Below, piece by piece: positions 24,210-36,326 of a stretch of 64,000 nt of DNA (position 1 is the first letter of the stretch; each line of letters begins with the position of its first letter). A program made the position numbers and the translations under genes. This stretch comes from Loxodes magnus (lineage: Eukaryota; Ciliophora; Karyorelictea; Loxodida; Loxodidae): positions 682,001-746,000 of the forward strand of contig CAMPDV010000082.1 in NCBI GenBank assembly GCA_946699065.1, written 5' to 3'. The notes under the pieces were generated by a model. The model did not search any database, had not been told where the DNA came from, and was given only the letters and a program-made list of their open reading frames with translations.

Positions 24210-24387
24210 TTTATATGAATTATTATCTTTCAGCCTTATTAAATTAAACTTCTCCTTAACATACTACTTAATCCCTTTTAGCAAGTTTAACTTAAAGTAA
24301 GATTCCTTAAGATTAATAAAGATAGTCTTTTATATACTTAACACTAGAAAGGAAATATATTTATAATATAAAGGTTAAGCTTAAGCT

Positions 24388-25914
24388 TCAAGATACTGCG
24401 TTGAAATAATGATCTACAACTACTTGTAAATTATTCTTATACTTCAGTAGAAGCTTCCTATTCTTTTTTTCTTGAGTGAATCCCATCTCTTTTAGCTTTT
24501 ATAGATTTTTTTGCAGATCTAGATCATCGCAAACTCTTATCTCTGCCCAAAATTTTTTTCCAAATTTATTTCCTAAATTATCAGCCATTTTCCAGTAACT
24601 AAAATGCTATCCAGTTTCTATAGGAGCTTAGCATAGAACTGTTATATCTATTTCTTGCTAGGGATTTATTTCTTATGAGAGAGTTAATGAATTTCCACCG
24701 AAACTCCCATTGACATTGGTGCATTTACATCCAATTGGCCAAATATTCAAACCGTCATTTTTAATCTTCCAAGTTCAATAAAATTTCTCGCCAGGCATTG
24801 TCATTACAGGTGTTTTAGTCATATTCTTTATATATTTACAAGAAAGCTACTCAGTTGGAATTTCTTAGGGATTGCATATTTTGCTTATTTATATTGAAGG
24901 ATTAAGTATCCTAATTAAGTTATGACTTTAATGCTAGCACATTGAACAAAGAATGATTTTACATTTAATGCATATAAACTTAACTCCATAAATATCATTC
25001 AAGCATTGACTACAAGGTTATTCATGCTTTTAAAACTTCTTTGATATTTCATTTATGATAGATTCATTGCTATCTTGCTCATTTTTCATCTTAGGAGATT
25101 ATATTTGAATTTTTTACTCTTCTTTTCCTATTAATTGCCATTGTTGATCCTTTAGTTAAGTTTTCTAACTGTTGGAATTGCCTTCTTATGCCTATTGATC
25201 TTAATTAAATATATTCTTCTCTTTTTTTTATATAACTTGACTCGTTTCAGTATTTGGCGACTACTCAAATTAAGTTTAAAGTTGGACACTATTTTAAAAC
25301 TGAGTTTGGCAAACTTGGCTTATGGTTTTTATTTCTTCAGTTTGAGTTTAGTGACTAAAATTAAAATCTTCGTAATTAAATCCAATATAGCTATCCTTGA
25401 CTCTAATTGCTTCCGTTTCACATATTTAATCAGTCTTATATGTTTGAACTGTATTGATACTTTAATTAAGTGGCTAGTTAGTATTGATAGTTTACTCTTT
25501 CGTTTTTATTAATTAAGTATTACTTTCAGCATCATTCTGCTGTACGTTAGTTCCACTTCCTATGCTTTGTTTGGTAACTGGAATAGTGTTTATCGCTACT
25601 TCTATTTGCTAAGGTTAATTTTCAGTTTATATACTATAAAAGCGACTAATGAAGATAGTAGTAGTAATGTTATTAATGTAAAACTCCTTTAGATCTTCAG
25701 TGCATGTAATAGATATCACATCGTTATCTTCATCTATATAAGAAAGTTCTTCTACTTTTATTTAAAACAAGCAGTTGATACCTTCTATCAACTAATCAAA
25801 CTCAGAGTATTTTCCTTAAAGCTTTTTCTTAATATTTCTAAATTAGATATCTTGCTCCATTATATCAAAAGGTATTTTTTTCTTTTTAAAGCATATATTA
25901 CCAATTCTGGTCAT
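24388..25914 (-). CDS. NBR1: NBR1-like selective autophagy receptor (PB1, ZZ, FW, UBA)
   Basis: Intronless, 508 aa, ATG 25914, TGA stop 24388-24390. Domains in order: PB1 (residues 1-95, basic cluster FKKKKI and acidic loop DEDNDVISI); a long Gln/Thr/Ser-rich linker; ZZ zinc finger near 295-330 (CSQC, CIKC, CSMCQHQSHN); the NBR1-specific four-tryptophan FW domain near 350-450 (MTMPGEKFYWTWKIKNDG, IWPIGCKC, GQHFSYWKMAD, FWAEIRV); and a C-terminal UBA-like helix bundle (LQKLKEMGFTQ, VVVDHYFNAVS). This is the full plan of the ancestral NBR1 that links ubiquitylated cargo to autophagosomes. No clear LIR motif was assigned. It is divergent from a small plus-strand ORF only 43 bp away. Confidence 0.94.
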
Positions 25915-25957
25915 ATAACTGATACTGATGTACTCTTACATTTTTAAAGAAAATTAT

Positions 25958-26260
25958 ATGAAAAACTTCTTAAGTATCTTTTTACTTGCTTATGCTACTT
26001 CAACGTTATTAAAAGTATGTATCTAATCAAATTTTCATCTGTATAGCACTTTTAGATTTTACAAAAGCATCTTTTTTAAATTCACTATTCAAACCAACTT
26101 CTTTGATTCTAGTTAGCAACACATTTTCTAATAACCTTTGAATTAAGATATCTTTTAACCATTCAGCAATGAAGATCTTATTGAATATATCTTAAGTTTA
26201 CCTCAAAGGACTGCTTTAGCAGTTTTAATTTATTCATAGATATAAAGCATAAAGTATTGA
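25958..26260 (+). CDS. Small putative secreted or membrane protein
   Basis: Intronless open frame of 100 aa ending in TGA 26258-26260. The N-terminus MKNFLSIFLLAYATSTLLK looks like a signal peptide or anchor. The rest is Gln- and Phe-rich (FFDSSQQHIFQQPL, NEDLIEYILSLPQ). No family was recognised. The start is 43 bp from the NBR1 start on the other strand. Support is compositional only; a frame using a 32-nt intron inside it is also possible. Confidence 0.4.
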
Positions 26261-26463
26261 CTGCAAATGTTAATAAAAAAGGGAAGAAATTCTATTTAAA
26301 TATATAAAGTATAAGCATCTTAAAAACTATCATACTTAGCAGTATAATATAAGTACTTTAGTATCTAATTATTGGTACTGTATGAATATTTAGCTAAATT
26401 CATTCTAGATATCAGTTTACAGACTTTATTCTATTCTTTCTAAGCTTCTATCAAGCCTTTATT

Positions 26464-26827
26464 ATGTTAGCTATGTATTTGGAGTTTAAAATGCTAGCTG
26501 ATTTAGAAGGATTATAAGTAAGATGAGATTCCTTCTGAGGATTTGAATGAAATAATAGATAATATAGATAATGTTTCTTACCCTTCCCTCTAATTTTATC
26601 TCTATTTTCTCTTTTAAATATTTGTATTTTTATAACTTCATTATATGTACATCTATGTAATAAACGCTATTAAGCAAGTTGTAAAACTGGCTAGCAAGAA
26701 GTTACATATTTATATGCTTCTTTCATTTCTCTAAAATTAACTCAATAATTTTTTGCTATCAAATGGAGTGAGAAAATATCAGTAGATTCTCTAATAAGCA
26801 AACTATTATTTTTAAACTAATAAATGA
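26464..26827 (+). CDS. Small single-TM protein, two exons
   Basis: Exons 26464-26517 and 26540-26827 are joined over a 22-nt GT-AG intron (26518-26539, donor GTAAGA); 113 aa, TGA stop 26825-26827. Residues after the join read DLNEIIDNIDNVSYPSL, then a hydrophobic TM stretch (FYLYFLFQIFVFLQL), then a Lys-rich segment. No family was recognised. ATG at 26491 is an in-frame alternative start. Evidence is frame continuity plus composition, so this is tentative. Confidence 0.35.
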
Positions 26828-27771
26828 AGATGCAATTGCTTTCGAGTACTTGGTAAGCTCTAAGATTCTTTGTATATTGAGATATATATAAAAGTAATAA
26901 TATCTTAATTATACAATTTAAATAGCTTCTAGCTTATTAAGTAATAGCTACTAATAACCCTTAGCTACTAGCAAAGGCATTGTGCTATATTTATACTCCT
27001 AATAATACTATTAAAACATCTAGATACCACTTACTATAACTCTAGGTATTACTTATTTTATTATGTTATCTAGAAATCAAAATTGTAAGCAGATATTTAT
27101 AGTTTAATTAAGTAATTAGGAGTAGGATATAAATAAATAGCGATTAGGGTAAATAATATAGAGGAATAGTAGTCAAAGAACCGAAATAGTAGCAGCTATA
27201 TGTTTCATAAAGGCTAGAAAGATAGAAATGAAATTAGTTATTTCAAATATAGCAATAATTTATAACGCTGAGATATGTAATATTAATATATGAGAAAAGC
27301 TAATCATTAAGACTGTACATTTCATTAGTTATATACCTTTCTAACTTAAATAATTATCCCTAAACTAGACATTTGAAACAAACTTGTTAGTGATAATATG
27401 AAAATTAATTAAATATAGCAAATAGAGCATCTAATACTATACAGCTACATATTTCATAAATAAGATATATGATATAAAAGTATTACTTGGATATAAGACT
27501 GGAAGGGTATATTTATTAATAATACGATAAACTATTAAATAAGAAAGTTAGCCATATTGCTAAAGCTTTAATACTTTAGCCTTATTTAAGAAATTATAGC
27601 TTCCTTTCATTTCTATTGAGTAAATTAAATTTTCCTCTTTGCATTATTACTTGGCTTGAATGAGTCTTTCCATCTGAACTTAGTAAGGAAATACTATACT
27701 AATCGGGATTCTCTTAATAGTAATTTAGTGAGAATTTAAAGGATTCTATATGTTAATTTTGTTATAATAAA
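26828..27771. promoter_or_regulatory. AT-rich intergenic region
   Basis: No gene seen. A purine-rich, G-containing block on the plus strand near 27115-27240 lies about 0.5 kb upstream of the next gene. Confidence 0.4.
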
Positions 27772-30246
27772 ATGACTGAATAAGATAAAATGAAATGAGA
27801 TCAATTTAATAAGGTAAGTACTAAAAAGAAAGAAAAGAAGCTGGAATTCGAAATCTATTTTTAAAGCTTAAGGAGATAGTTAAGTGAGAATAACGAATCT
27901 AATGAAGAAACTTCTTCAAAGTCAGGGTTTAAAAGTCCTCCTAAGATTACAAAAGCTTAATCGTTTTTTAAATAGAAAGGGCTTATCTTAAATTCTTAGG
28001 AGTATAAAATAAACGGAGAAGAAAGTACATAAATTTAGCTAGATACTTGTAAACGATAGGTTGAGCATACTCAAAACTTCAGCAATGTTTCGACAATCAG
28101 ATAGAGTACTGGATATTATAACTCACCTTCGGAAAAAAACGATTTTTATCAATAAGATTCTGATGAGCTGCATACGGATTATTCAGATAGCGATTAATAT
28201 GAAGAAGAAGCAACTTAGAAATTTAATTAGAAACCGAACCATTTAAAATTAGATCAAGAAGATAAACAATAAGATATGGAATTATTACAGAACCAAAACC
28301 TATAAAAGCTGAGAGTAAAGCAGTAAGTTAGCATACTTCCTATTTAAGAAGCTATGGAAGAAGATAGTTTACCTATAAATCCCTAAATAAAGCCTCTTAT
28401 AACCTTAAATAATGATACCAATATCTTTATAGAAAAAATCCAAGAAACACAGTATAATAATGTCGTTAATGTTCAAAAGGGAAAATTACTTGAAAATGAG
28501 GAAATAGAAGAAGAAAATAAAAAACCGAACAAAGAAAAAGCACCTCGATCATTTCTTAAAAAAGTAAATTGATATACTCCAAAATAATAATAGTAAGAAA
28601 GGAAAAGATTAGAGGTTTTATAGAGCATGATAGCTATTAAAGAAAAAAACCAAAAACTAGCACTCAAAGAAATGCTACAGAAATACCCGCTAGAGAAAAA
28701 TATTCCAGAGTATCTAAAAAAATTTAAAAAAATACAAGAACTTCACTTAAAATAGAAGGCAGAAGAAAAATAAATCAGTAGGATAGTTTAAAAATGCCTT
28801 TCTTTTGACCTGAAAGGAAAATAGTTTGTGAAACATACCGAGGAATATATGAATACGAAGGGTGTTCTGTAGAAGTTAAAGAGATGAGAAGAATACAAAC
28901 TAGTTGAGAAAGAGCAAAGAATATTCAATGAACCTAAAGATCTTACAAGGGATATTTAGAAGTTATAGGAAGGGATTAGAGCTATAAAAATAAACTTCTG
29001 CAACTAAAAGTAATCAAATTATTCAGAAAGCAATAGATTTTTTTGAAACTTTCTAAAGATCAAACGAAAATAATTTGATCTTCTGTTGGATCTTGCTGAG
29101 TAAAATCCTCTTCAAGTAATAATTATTTATTATAGTTATGGTAAGAGAATGTGTTTGTGTTATTTATGGATATGAAAGTAGTAACTTTAAAAAAGCTATG
29201 CTTATTTATCCTGAGATTAAGAACGAAAATTTCAATTGCTTGAGCATAGGTAAAATTTTAATTTAGTCACTAAAAAAAGAACTCTAGACTTAGAAATTTC
29301 CAAACCTAAGAATCTCTTCAGTACTTTGGTAGCTCTAAATTCGCTTATAAGTATTAGTCACGAATAAGTTATCAGCAGAATGCCTTTCACTAAGAGTAAT
29401 TTATTATATTTAGGGTTTTTTGTATTCAAAAGGCTAAGAATGTTGATTAAATACGAATGCACTTAACAGGACATGACAATAAATGAATTATGGATCGTAG
29501 CTATGATAAAGACTACTTAACTAAAAATAACTTAAGAGCTTAATGGAGAAAAGATTGCAATGCTTGAAGAAGATAAGTTCAAGTTGTATGGAATGCTAAT
29601 GTTAAGGTTTGATTTGGGAGGAAAAATCATTAAATGCATAAGGAAAATAAACTAATTAACACCTTATGAGGCTCAAATAGTTAAAAACCAGGCTTTCAAT
29701 AAGCAGAACTACCTTACTGCAGAAAAGTTAACATCTCATACACTTAACACTAAAAGAGAATAATTCAGGATAGAGGGATTGCAATACAAAAAGAACCTAA
29801 AACTCTTATAAAGAGTAATCGAAATTAAGTATAAATAAGATAAAAAAGTAACAAAATAAGAGAAATCGATGAAGCAGACTGCTAAATTTCTAGAAAAATA
29901 GCTATCTAAATAGTTTAAGAAGATGAAGAATATGAATAATCATTAGAGTCTCAACTACGAAATTTCCCGATTTAATATTCTCAGCAAAGCAATAAAATTA
30001 GAAAATCCAATACTTAATATTAAGTATAAGAGTAGCACTTTAAAAGATTTCATAAGCAGCGTTGTGCCTAAATTTGTGATTAAAAAGTAGCAGAACTCAT
30101 CAGATAACATGTCTTAATAAGTTTAGGAAAGCAAGAGTTGTAGCAAAAGTATTTTAACCAAAATTCAACTTCAAAGGCAGAAATCGATTCCCTTATAAAA
30201 TATTCGTTCGATTTAGAATGAACCTTAGCATTTAGATAAGGTGTGA
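27772..30246 (+). CDS. Large coiled-coil protein, function unknown
   Basis: A single uninterrupted frame of 824 aa (ATG 27772, TGA 30244-30246). The first 250 residues are Ser/Gln/Asn/Asp-rich and disordered. The rest is strongly helical and charged, with heptads (EVLQSMIAIKEKNQKLALKEM, VEKEQRIFNEPKDLTRDIQKL, LQYKKNLKLLQRVIEIKYK). Several UGA are read as Trp (for example KMKWDQF, LWIWKQQ, LSWDQER). Stopping at the UGA at 29173-29175 would discard protein-like sequence that continues for 350 codons in the same frame. No motif ties it to a known family; a cytoskeletal or basal-body role would be a guess. Confidence 0.7.
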
Positions 30247-30631
30247 TGGGTTCTTTTCTTATATGATTCACGATTCATTATAAATAAGTTTTCCTTATTG
30301 TTATTCCTTTCTATCAAATTCCTCTTTTGTCAGAGATTTAAAATATGTTCATTAATTTATTTACAACTTAAGCATTTTTGCTATACTTTAATATTATCAT
30401 AGATATACATTTAGACTAGGAGTAAGGACGAAGTGGATATGGTTGGTAGTGTAGGTAATATGATAGATATATAAAGCAGGAACATAGAACTGGGATGGTA
30501 GGAGATGGAGAGTAAGTAGGAAATAATGGTGGTTCCATAGTTATAGAGTGAATTAAATAGAAAGTTTAATTTAAATATGTATTAAAGGAAAGAAAATTTA
30601 TTATATTTTAATTTCTATAAATTTCGTGAAT
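30247..30631 (+). promoter_or_regulatory. Promoter region of RPS3A with purine/G-rich block
   Basis: 385 bp. From about 30417 to 30545 the plus strand is rich in GGA, GTAGG and GAGA words against an AT-rich background, ending 90 bp before the ribosomal-protein ATG. It is probably promoter or 5' UTR sequence of a highly expressed gene. Confidence 0.45.
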
Positions 30632-31420
30632 ATGGCAATAGGCAAGAACAAGCGAATCTCCAAGGGAAAGAAGGGAGGAAAGAAGAAGGTAGCAGATCCT
30701 TATCTCCGAAAAGAGTGGTTCGATCTAAAGGCTCCTGCTCTTTTTAATAAGAGAAAATTTGGCAAAACCATTGTTACTAAGACAACTGGTACAAAAATTG
30801 CAACTGAGATGTTGAAAGGGAGAGTCGCAACAATTTCCTTAGCTGATCTTTAGGAAAACCCTGATCTTGCTTTCCGTAAAATGAAGCTCTGCATAGAGGA
30901 GACTCAAGGGAAAGAATGTTTGACGAATTTCCATGGTATGGATATGACAAGAGATTCTCTTGGTTGGCTTGTCAGAAAATGGTAAACTCTAATTGAAGCT
31001 CATGTAGAAGTAAAAACTTTGGACGGTTACATGCTCAGAATCTTTTGCATAGGTTTTACCAAAAAGAGAGATAACCAGATCAAAAAGACTTGCTATGCTC
31101 AAACTTCCTAGATTAAGCTCATTAGAAAGAAGATGATGGAAATTATGACTAAGGAAGCAACTTAGAATGATCTAAAGACACTAGTTTAGAAATTCATCAC
31201 TGAAGAAATCGGAAAAGCTGTCGTCAAGTAGACTGCAACTATTTTCCCTCTAAAGGATGTATCGATCCTTAAGGTAAAAGTATTGAAGAAACCCAAATTT
31301 GATATAAGTAAGCTTATGGAAATTCACATGGATACTAACGTACCCGCTGCTGCAAAGGCAAAGGAGAGCAAAGAGTCTGAAAACACCTTGTCTCAAGAAA
31401 TCAAGACTTCAGCTCAGTGA
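30632..31420 (+). CDS. RPS3A: 40S ribosomal protein S3A (eS1)
   Basis: Intronless, 262 aa, TGA stop 31418-31420. It matches eS1 throughout: [103 protein letters not shown] and [13 protein letters not shown]. Many Gln are TAG or TAA at conserved positions, for example the TAG at 30851-30853 in SLADLQ and the TAA in KWQTLI. Trp are TGG only. G+C is higher than in neighbouring genes, as expected for high expression. Start at 30632 gives the normal MAIGKNK; an upstream in-frame AAT has no role. Confidence 0.98.
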
Positions 31421-32271
31421 TCTAAAGAAATTTAAAAACTATTTAATATAAATTAAACTAAGTAATTCTTTAAAAGCTAATCAAACCTTATTTACAAGCT
31501 AGACATTATATTCCATTTAATATCAGAAAGAAGTATCTTCATTACATTATTTTAAAATCCTTAATGATCTATTTATCTACTTTTAACTATATGGCTATTT
31601 TATTATTGAAGTTTGTTATAATATAAGCTAACCTTCTTCTGAAATTGTTGCTGGTAAGAGATAGGATATGAAGCAATACCACATAACCATAGAACATCAC
31701 TTTAATTGTTTATATTTATGCAGAAATTGTTAAAAGCTATTCTTTATTATAGCCTTATTCCCAATATCATAACTATATGGTTCAATTATATAAAAGGGAT
31801 AAATAATTTTCTTTTTATTGAAAATAAATTTTATTGGTAAACTAAGAGTTAGATTAGTAGCTAATATATATATAGAAAATAAGATTTTAAGATTATAAGG
31901 GTTTTATAGATTTACATTTATACTCCTTGTTTGGTCACTATTTGCTGAGATAAATCCAATCTCTAGCAGACTTAAACAAGCAAACTATTCTTATTCGGGA
32001 CCTTATGCTTAATCTTAATTATTTAGCCTTTAAAACCAGAAGGCAGCCTTTATACAGATAGATTTAGAAGATAATCTACTACTATGAATAAAATAAAGAG
32101 TAAGCGTAGGTTATTATTGTAACTAATTAACTTTTAAAACTTAAGCTAAGTTTGATGATTAAAATACTGAAGCTAGCATTTAGTCATGTTTGATATTACT
32201 TTAGTCTTAAATTTTCTTAGTATTTGGATTATTTTCTATTCAAAAAGTGATTTTGGTAATAAAATTTGTAT
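31421..32271. other. Intergenic region
   Basis: AT-rich, 851 bp, between RPS3A and the ArfGAP gene on the same strand. No gene recognised. An apparently open frame beginning at 32186 is a different-frame shadow upstream of and inside the ArfGAP start. Confidence 0.4.
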
Positions 32272-33653
32272 ATGGTTTCATAGGCTACAGCTCAAGAAGT
32301 TTTCCACTAGCTTCTATAAGATCCTGATAATTTGGGATGCTTTGATTGTAGCAAAAAAGATCTCCAGTGAGCTTCAGTTAACCATGGAATTTTTATATGT
32401 ACAGAATGCTCTTAATTGCATCGTGGCCTAGGGGTATATATATCGTTTGTTAGAAGTACAAATACAGATACTTGGAGTGTTAAGCAGTTAAAATACATGA
32501 GCAATGGGGGTAATAAGCGCTTTAGGGAGTTTATATAGTAATATAACCTTCCTGATTAACCTTTTTCTGCTAAATACCAGACTGTTGCTGCTAAGTATTA
32601 TAGAGATATGCTTAAAAGTTTAGTTGAAGAAACTGAATTTGATTATAAGTATCCTACTAAAGAAGGAGGATAAGCAAATTTGGAGCAAGAGAGCTAAATA
32701 GGCTAACTATAAATCAAATTATCTTCCCAGGAAAAAAAATAAAAAGGTCTTCTGAACTCTTGAATTACATCAGGATGATCAAAAACTAAAGGAACTTTAT
32801 AAAAGATTAAGGACACTGCCAGTTCTGTAGAACTAGGATCAAAATTAACCTATAGTGCTTCCTCTGCATTAACTAAAACTAAGGAGATGGGAAGTACTGT
32901 GCTTGAGAAGTCTAAAGAATTGGCAAGCAATGCCTATGAAAAAACAAAGGAGCTAGCAGTAAGTTTATAATTTAGAAAGAAGCTAATATTTAAAATGTAA
33001 AGCAGAGCTCCCAGCAAATTATTAAACTAAGTGTAGAAAAAAGTAAGCAAGGAATAAGTAAAGTTATATCTTATACTACCTCCAACTAAGAAAATAAGTA
33101 AACAGTTAAAATACTAAACATTATAAAGGAAACTAAATCATTTCCTCCACCTCCACCAGATTCTTTCAAAAAAGCCAGAAGCTAAAAACAAGCATAACAA
33201 GTGTTTAATATATAAAACATAAGTCCTATAACACATAACCATCATTCTAATGTTCTATATTCTTTCTTTCATACAAGCAGTTTACATAGCAGCTTAAGTT
33301 ATTTCTATAAAAGAAAGTATCTTTAAATTGTAAAATATGGATTAGTATCAATTAGAGAACCACCTTTAAGATTCTTATAATACTTTTATTTCTATTTAAT
33401 ATCTTTAACTACAAAAGTTACAAATATCAACCCTTTCTAAAGTTAAACTAGCATAAGATAATTAATAGACTAACAACTTAACTTCAACAAATTCATTATT
33501 TAAATGTTAGTCAAGAGTTTTATTTTACAAAGGGATAATCTAACATTCACCAGGCTTAATAGAGAGATATTACTTACACTCTATCTAAGCTAACTGAAAA
33601 TTATTAAATTCAATTATACATTAAATTCGAATAATTTGTATAAACATGCATGA
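32272..33653 (+). CDS. ArfGAP-domain protein (ArfGAP1/3-like)
   Basis: Two exons, 32272-32958 and 32976-33653, with a 17-nt GT-AG intron at 32959-32975. The zinc finger is canonical CX2CX16CX2C (C23, C26, C43, C46), followed by HRGLG with the arginine finger at R51. Next come [21 protein letters not shown] and YYRDML. ArfGAPs stimulate GTP hydrolysis on Arf1 to drive COPI uncoating. The middle has amphipathic ALPS-like repeats ([56 protein letters not shown]), as in ArfGAP1, which sense curved Golgi membranes. A proline patch [10 protein letters not shown] lies near 290. The last 120 or so codons are AT-rich and unconvincing, so a further small intron or an earlier end is likely. Confidence 0.85.
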
Positions 33654-34074
33654 GTAAAGCTAGAATAATCAATGAAGCCTTAAGTTCTTTATGTGAAAGA
33701 ATTAATAAATATTGTAATTTAGAATTAGTTATTAAGACTAGAGCATTGTACTTAAATAAAGTAAAGCTATAGATAAATCTATCCATATTCTTACTTTTAT
33801 TCATATTTTTGTTGTTTGTGCCTAATTTGCTTTTACTTTGTCCTTTTTATTGCTATAAGGGTATACAAGTGTTTTATCTATTAGGATATGATGGTGTAAT
33901 GTTTGATTATCAATAAAGGGTAATCTGTCACTGCACTTAAAAGAAGTTGATTGAAAGTTGAAGAAATAAAAGGTAGAGTACTAGTAAAGAAGCATGAACT
34001 TTGCTATTAAGTGAGAGTGATAATAATAAGGAGCAAAATGATTTAAATTTAATTAACTTAAAAGCGAAATAAAA
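33654..34074 (+). promoter_or_regulatory. Promoter region of dymeclin
   Basis: 421 bp. The right half (about 33880-34040) is purine-rich with G runs on the plus strand (GAAAGTTGAAG, AAAAGGTAGAG, GAGAGTG) and leads to the dymeclin ATG. No coding sequence was recognised. Confidence 0.4.
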
Positions 34075-36174
34075 ATGGGAGCTTAAGAAACCAAAATTCT
34101 GGAGAATTTAACAGGAGAGTAATCCCTAACTCCGGAAATTTTTGGAGATATAGATACTTTATATCCATATTTGATGCAGACAAACAATAAACGAACGAAA
34201 GAAAGTTACTGCTACTAACTTTTGAAAAACTGCATAAAGAGTAGAAACATAGAGCTTTTGATTTAACATTTAAAGCAGATGCTTTCATAGTTACAAGAAG
34301 AGTTTTATCAGAGCTAGGTAAATATAGAAATGCTGAGTGCTAAAAATTAGAATGCTATTATTTCCACTTTATCTATTTTGAGTATTTTTCTTAAATATTT
34401 ATATGAAAATCGAGTTCCCTATGATTGACTCTTCAATGGCTTCTAGTAAACCATGGAGTAGCAAACATTATAAAAAGTGGTGCCTATTACGTTTAATTAT
34501 TTCACAGAAAGAAAAGCAATTAATGTCAAAATACCTTAAAATACCCAAGGAGTAGGCTAAAGGTTACCTCAATCTTTTACAGATCAAATAGTGTAGAATT
34601 TTTAGAATTTGAAGTCCTACTTAGTTTAAAATAGGGATTCATTATGCCTTTTTAACGTTTAAGGAAAGCTTTAGACTTATTATGATATTGTCGAACATTA
34701 TAGTGTAGAATAGAACGAGTCATAAACTGAATAGAGTAGTAAGCCAAGGAAAAAAATCCATCTCTTAGAACTTTGGATCCATACAACAGAAATAGATTAA
34801 TATGGCTATTGAAACGATTTTTTGTCTCATCTATTTAGATTCTCAGCCTATAATAGACTTGTCGTTGAATCATGCTCTTAGTTTTTTTTAACGTTACTTA
34901 GTTCTCATCTTTATTATAAAGGAGCTTACGGAAGCAAATACTCTCCTATTTTAGATCTGATAATGGAGAACTTCAATCATATTTAAATAGTTCTAAGTTC
35001 CTTACTAACTCAAATTATTGCTTAACATAAGATTAACAATGGATGAACTTTTCTGAATTACTTCTCTCCAGCCTTAGAATATGAAAACACTGGTATCTAC
35101 AAATATTATACTTTGATCTTACTTTTACTACACTATCGAAGATACAAATATACAAGTTAAATGTACGTTACCTAACCTTTCCCTCTTAAGAACCCTTTTC
35201 GCTTTACTTTTAACACTATCTAAGATCACAATTAGTTATTTAGACAAATCCTAGAAATATTGACCAACCAACTTCAAAGTAAAAACTAAAGCCTAAGGAA
35301 ATTAAACATCTTACTCATTTTTTCCTTTTTGACTATAAATAAAAGTTTCTACAAGTATTTCCTCAAGGTGAATGACCCTGAAATTTTAATTCTTCCACTA
35401 CTCGAAATTTTATACACCACGAACAACGAATAGTTCACCAAAAATACCAGAGAGATATACTACATCTTGGTTAATTTGCTTTTAGTTAGCTAAGATTAAG
35501 CATTAGTTAGTTCTTTAGCTTCCATTTAGCAGTAGTAAGTGAAGTGGATAGACTAGATTAAAATGAACGATGTGAGTGTGTAAAGTTTGGTGATATTCGT
35601 GCTAATCAAAGTGATGAAATAGAATTTAGAAGTACTAAATGACGAGTACCTGTAAAGTCTACTTAATGGCATTCTATTTAATGTATCTTAATCCTAGGAT
35701 ATTCATTAGGCTGTTAATATAAGCTTTTTGGACTTCATGGTGCTTTTAGTAAAGAAGAAAACTAAAGCTAAAGAAGTATCGCAACTAATATTAGATACAT
35801 TGGCAAACTTGTAGAAATGCTTGCATAAGATATTAGGTTTTGACCAAGGTAATTTAAACCAGTTCTCAGTGGATTTAGTTTACAGTATTCTAAACAACGC
35901 AGAGGATCTTAAACAAACAGATGACTAGTATCTGATTGAATTAATTGTATATATGGAGAAACAAATTAGTCTGAGAAATGAGGAAGACGTTACAAGTATC
36001 CTTTCTAAGGAAATTGGTTAATTCCGTTGCAATAAGGTGCAGTATAATTTAAGATTTGTTTACGAGGAAGACGAAAAATGTAGCGAATTTAGCATCGTGC
36101 CGTTTATTTGGTAGATCTACTTAGAGTTCTAGGATGAAGTTGATGAAAAGAAAATTAAAATGTTTAGTAAGTGA
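34075..36174 (+). CDS. DYM: Dymeclin (Golgi organisation protein)
   Basis: Intronless, 699 aa (human about 669), TGA stop 36172-36174. Dymeclin is a peripheral Golgi protein made of helical repeats; loss causes Dyggve-Melchior-Clausen disease in humans. Seen: MGAQETK, so Gly2 can be myristoylated as in other dymeclins. Motifs follow the human order: ILSIFLKYL, NPFRFTFNTI, ILLIFSFLTINKSFYKY, DPEILILPLLEILYTTNNE, EIYYILVNLLLVSQDQALVSSL, and VQYNLRFVYEEDE then EFSIVPFIWQIY at the C-terminus. Three conserved Trp are UGA (YDWLF, YWNDF, GWTFL). Together with ArfGAP and p24 in this window it belongs to Golgi traffic. Confidence 0.93.
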
Positions 36175-36326
36175 AAAAATTTAAAAATTTCATAATTTTA
36201 TTTAAATACTTAATATACTTTAATCCACATTAGTACTGCCTGCTACTTCTCATCTTTACTACTCTTACAATTCCAAAAAGCTAAATAAAATTCTTGCAAG
36301 AACTTTTTTGTTAAATTAAGGAAGAA

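Noticed and set aside
25195-25512. Plus-strand hydrophobic ORF of about 105 codons
   Set aside because: It is the antisense of the NBR1 linker; the Phe/Leu-rich reading arises from Lys/Gln/Asn codons on the real minus strand.
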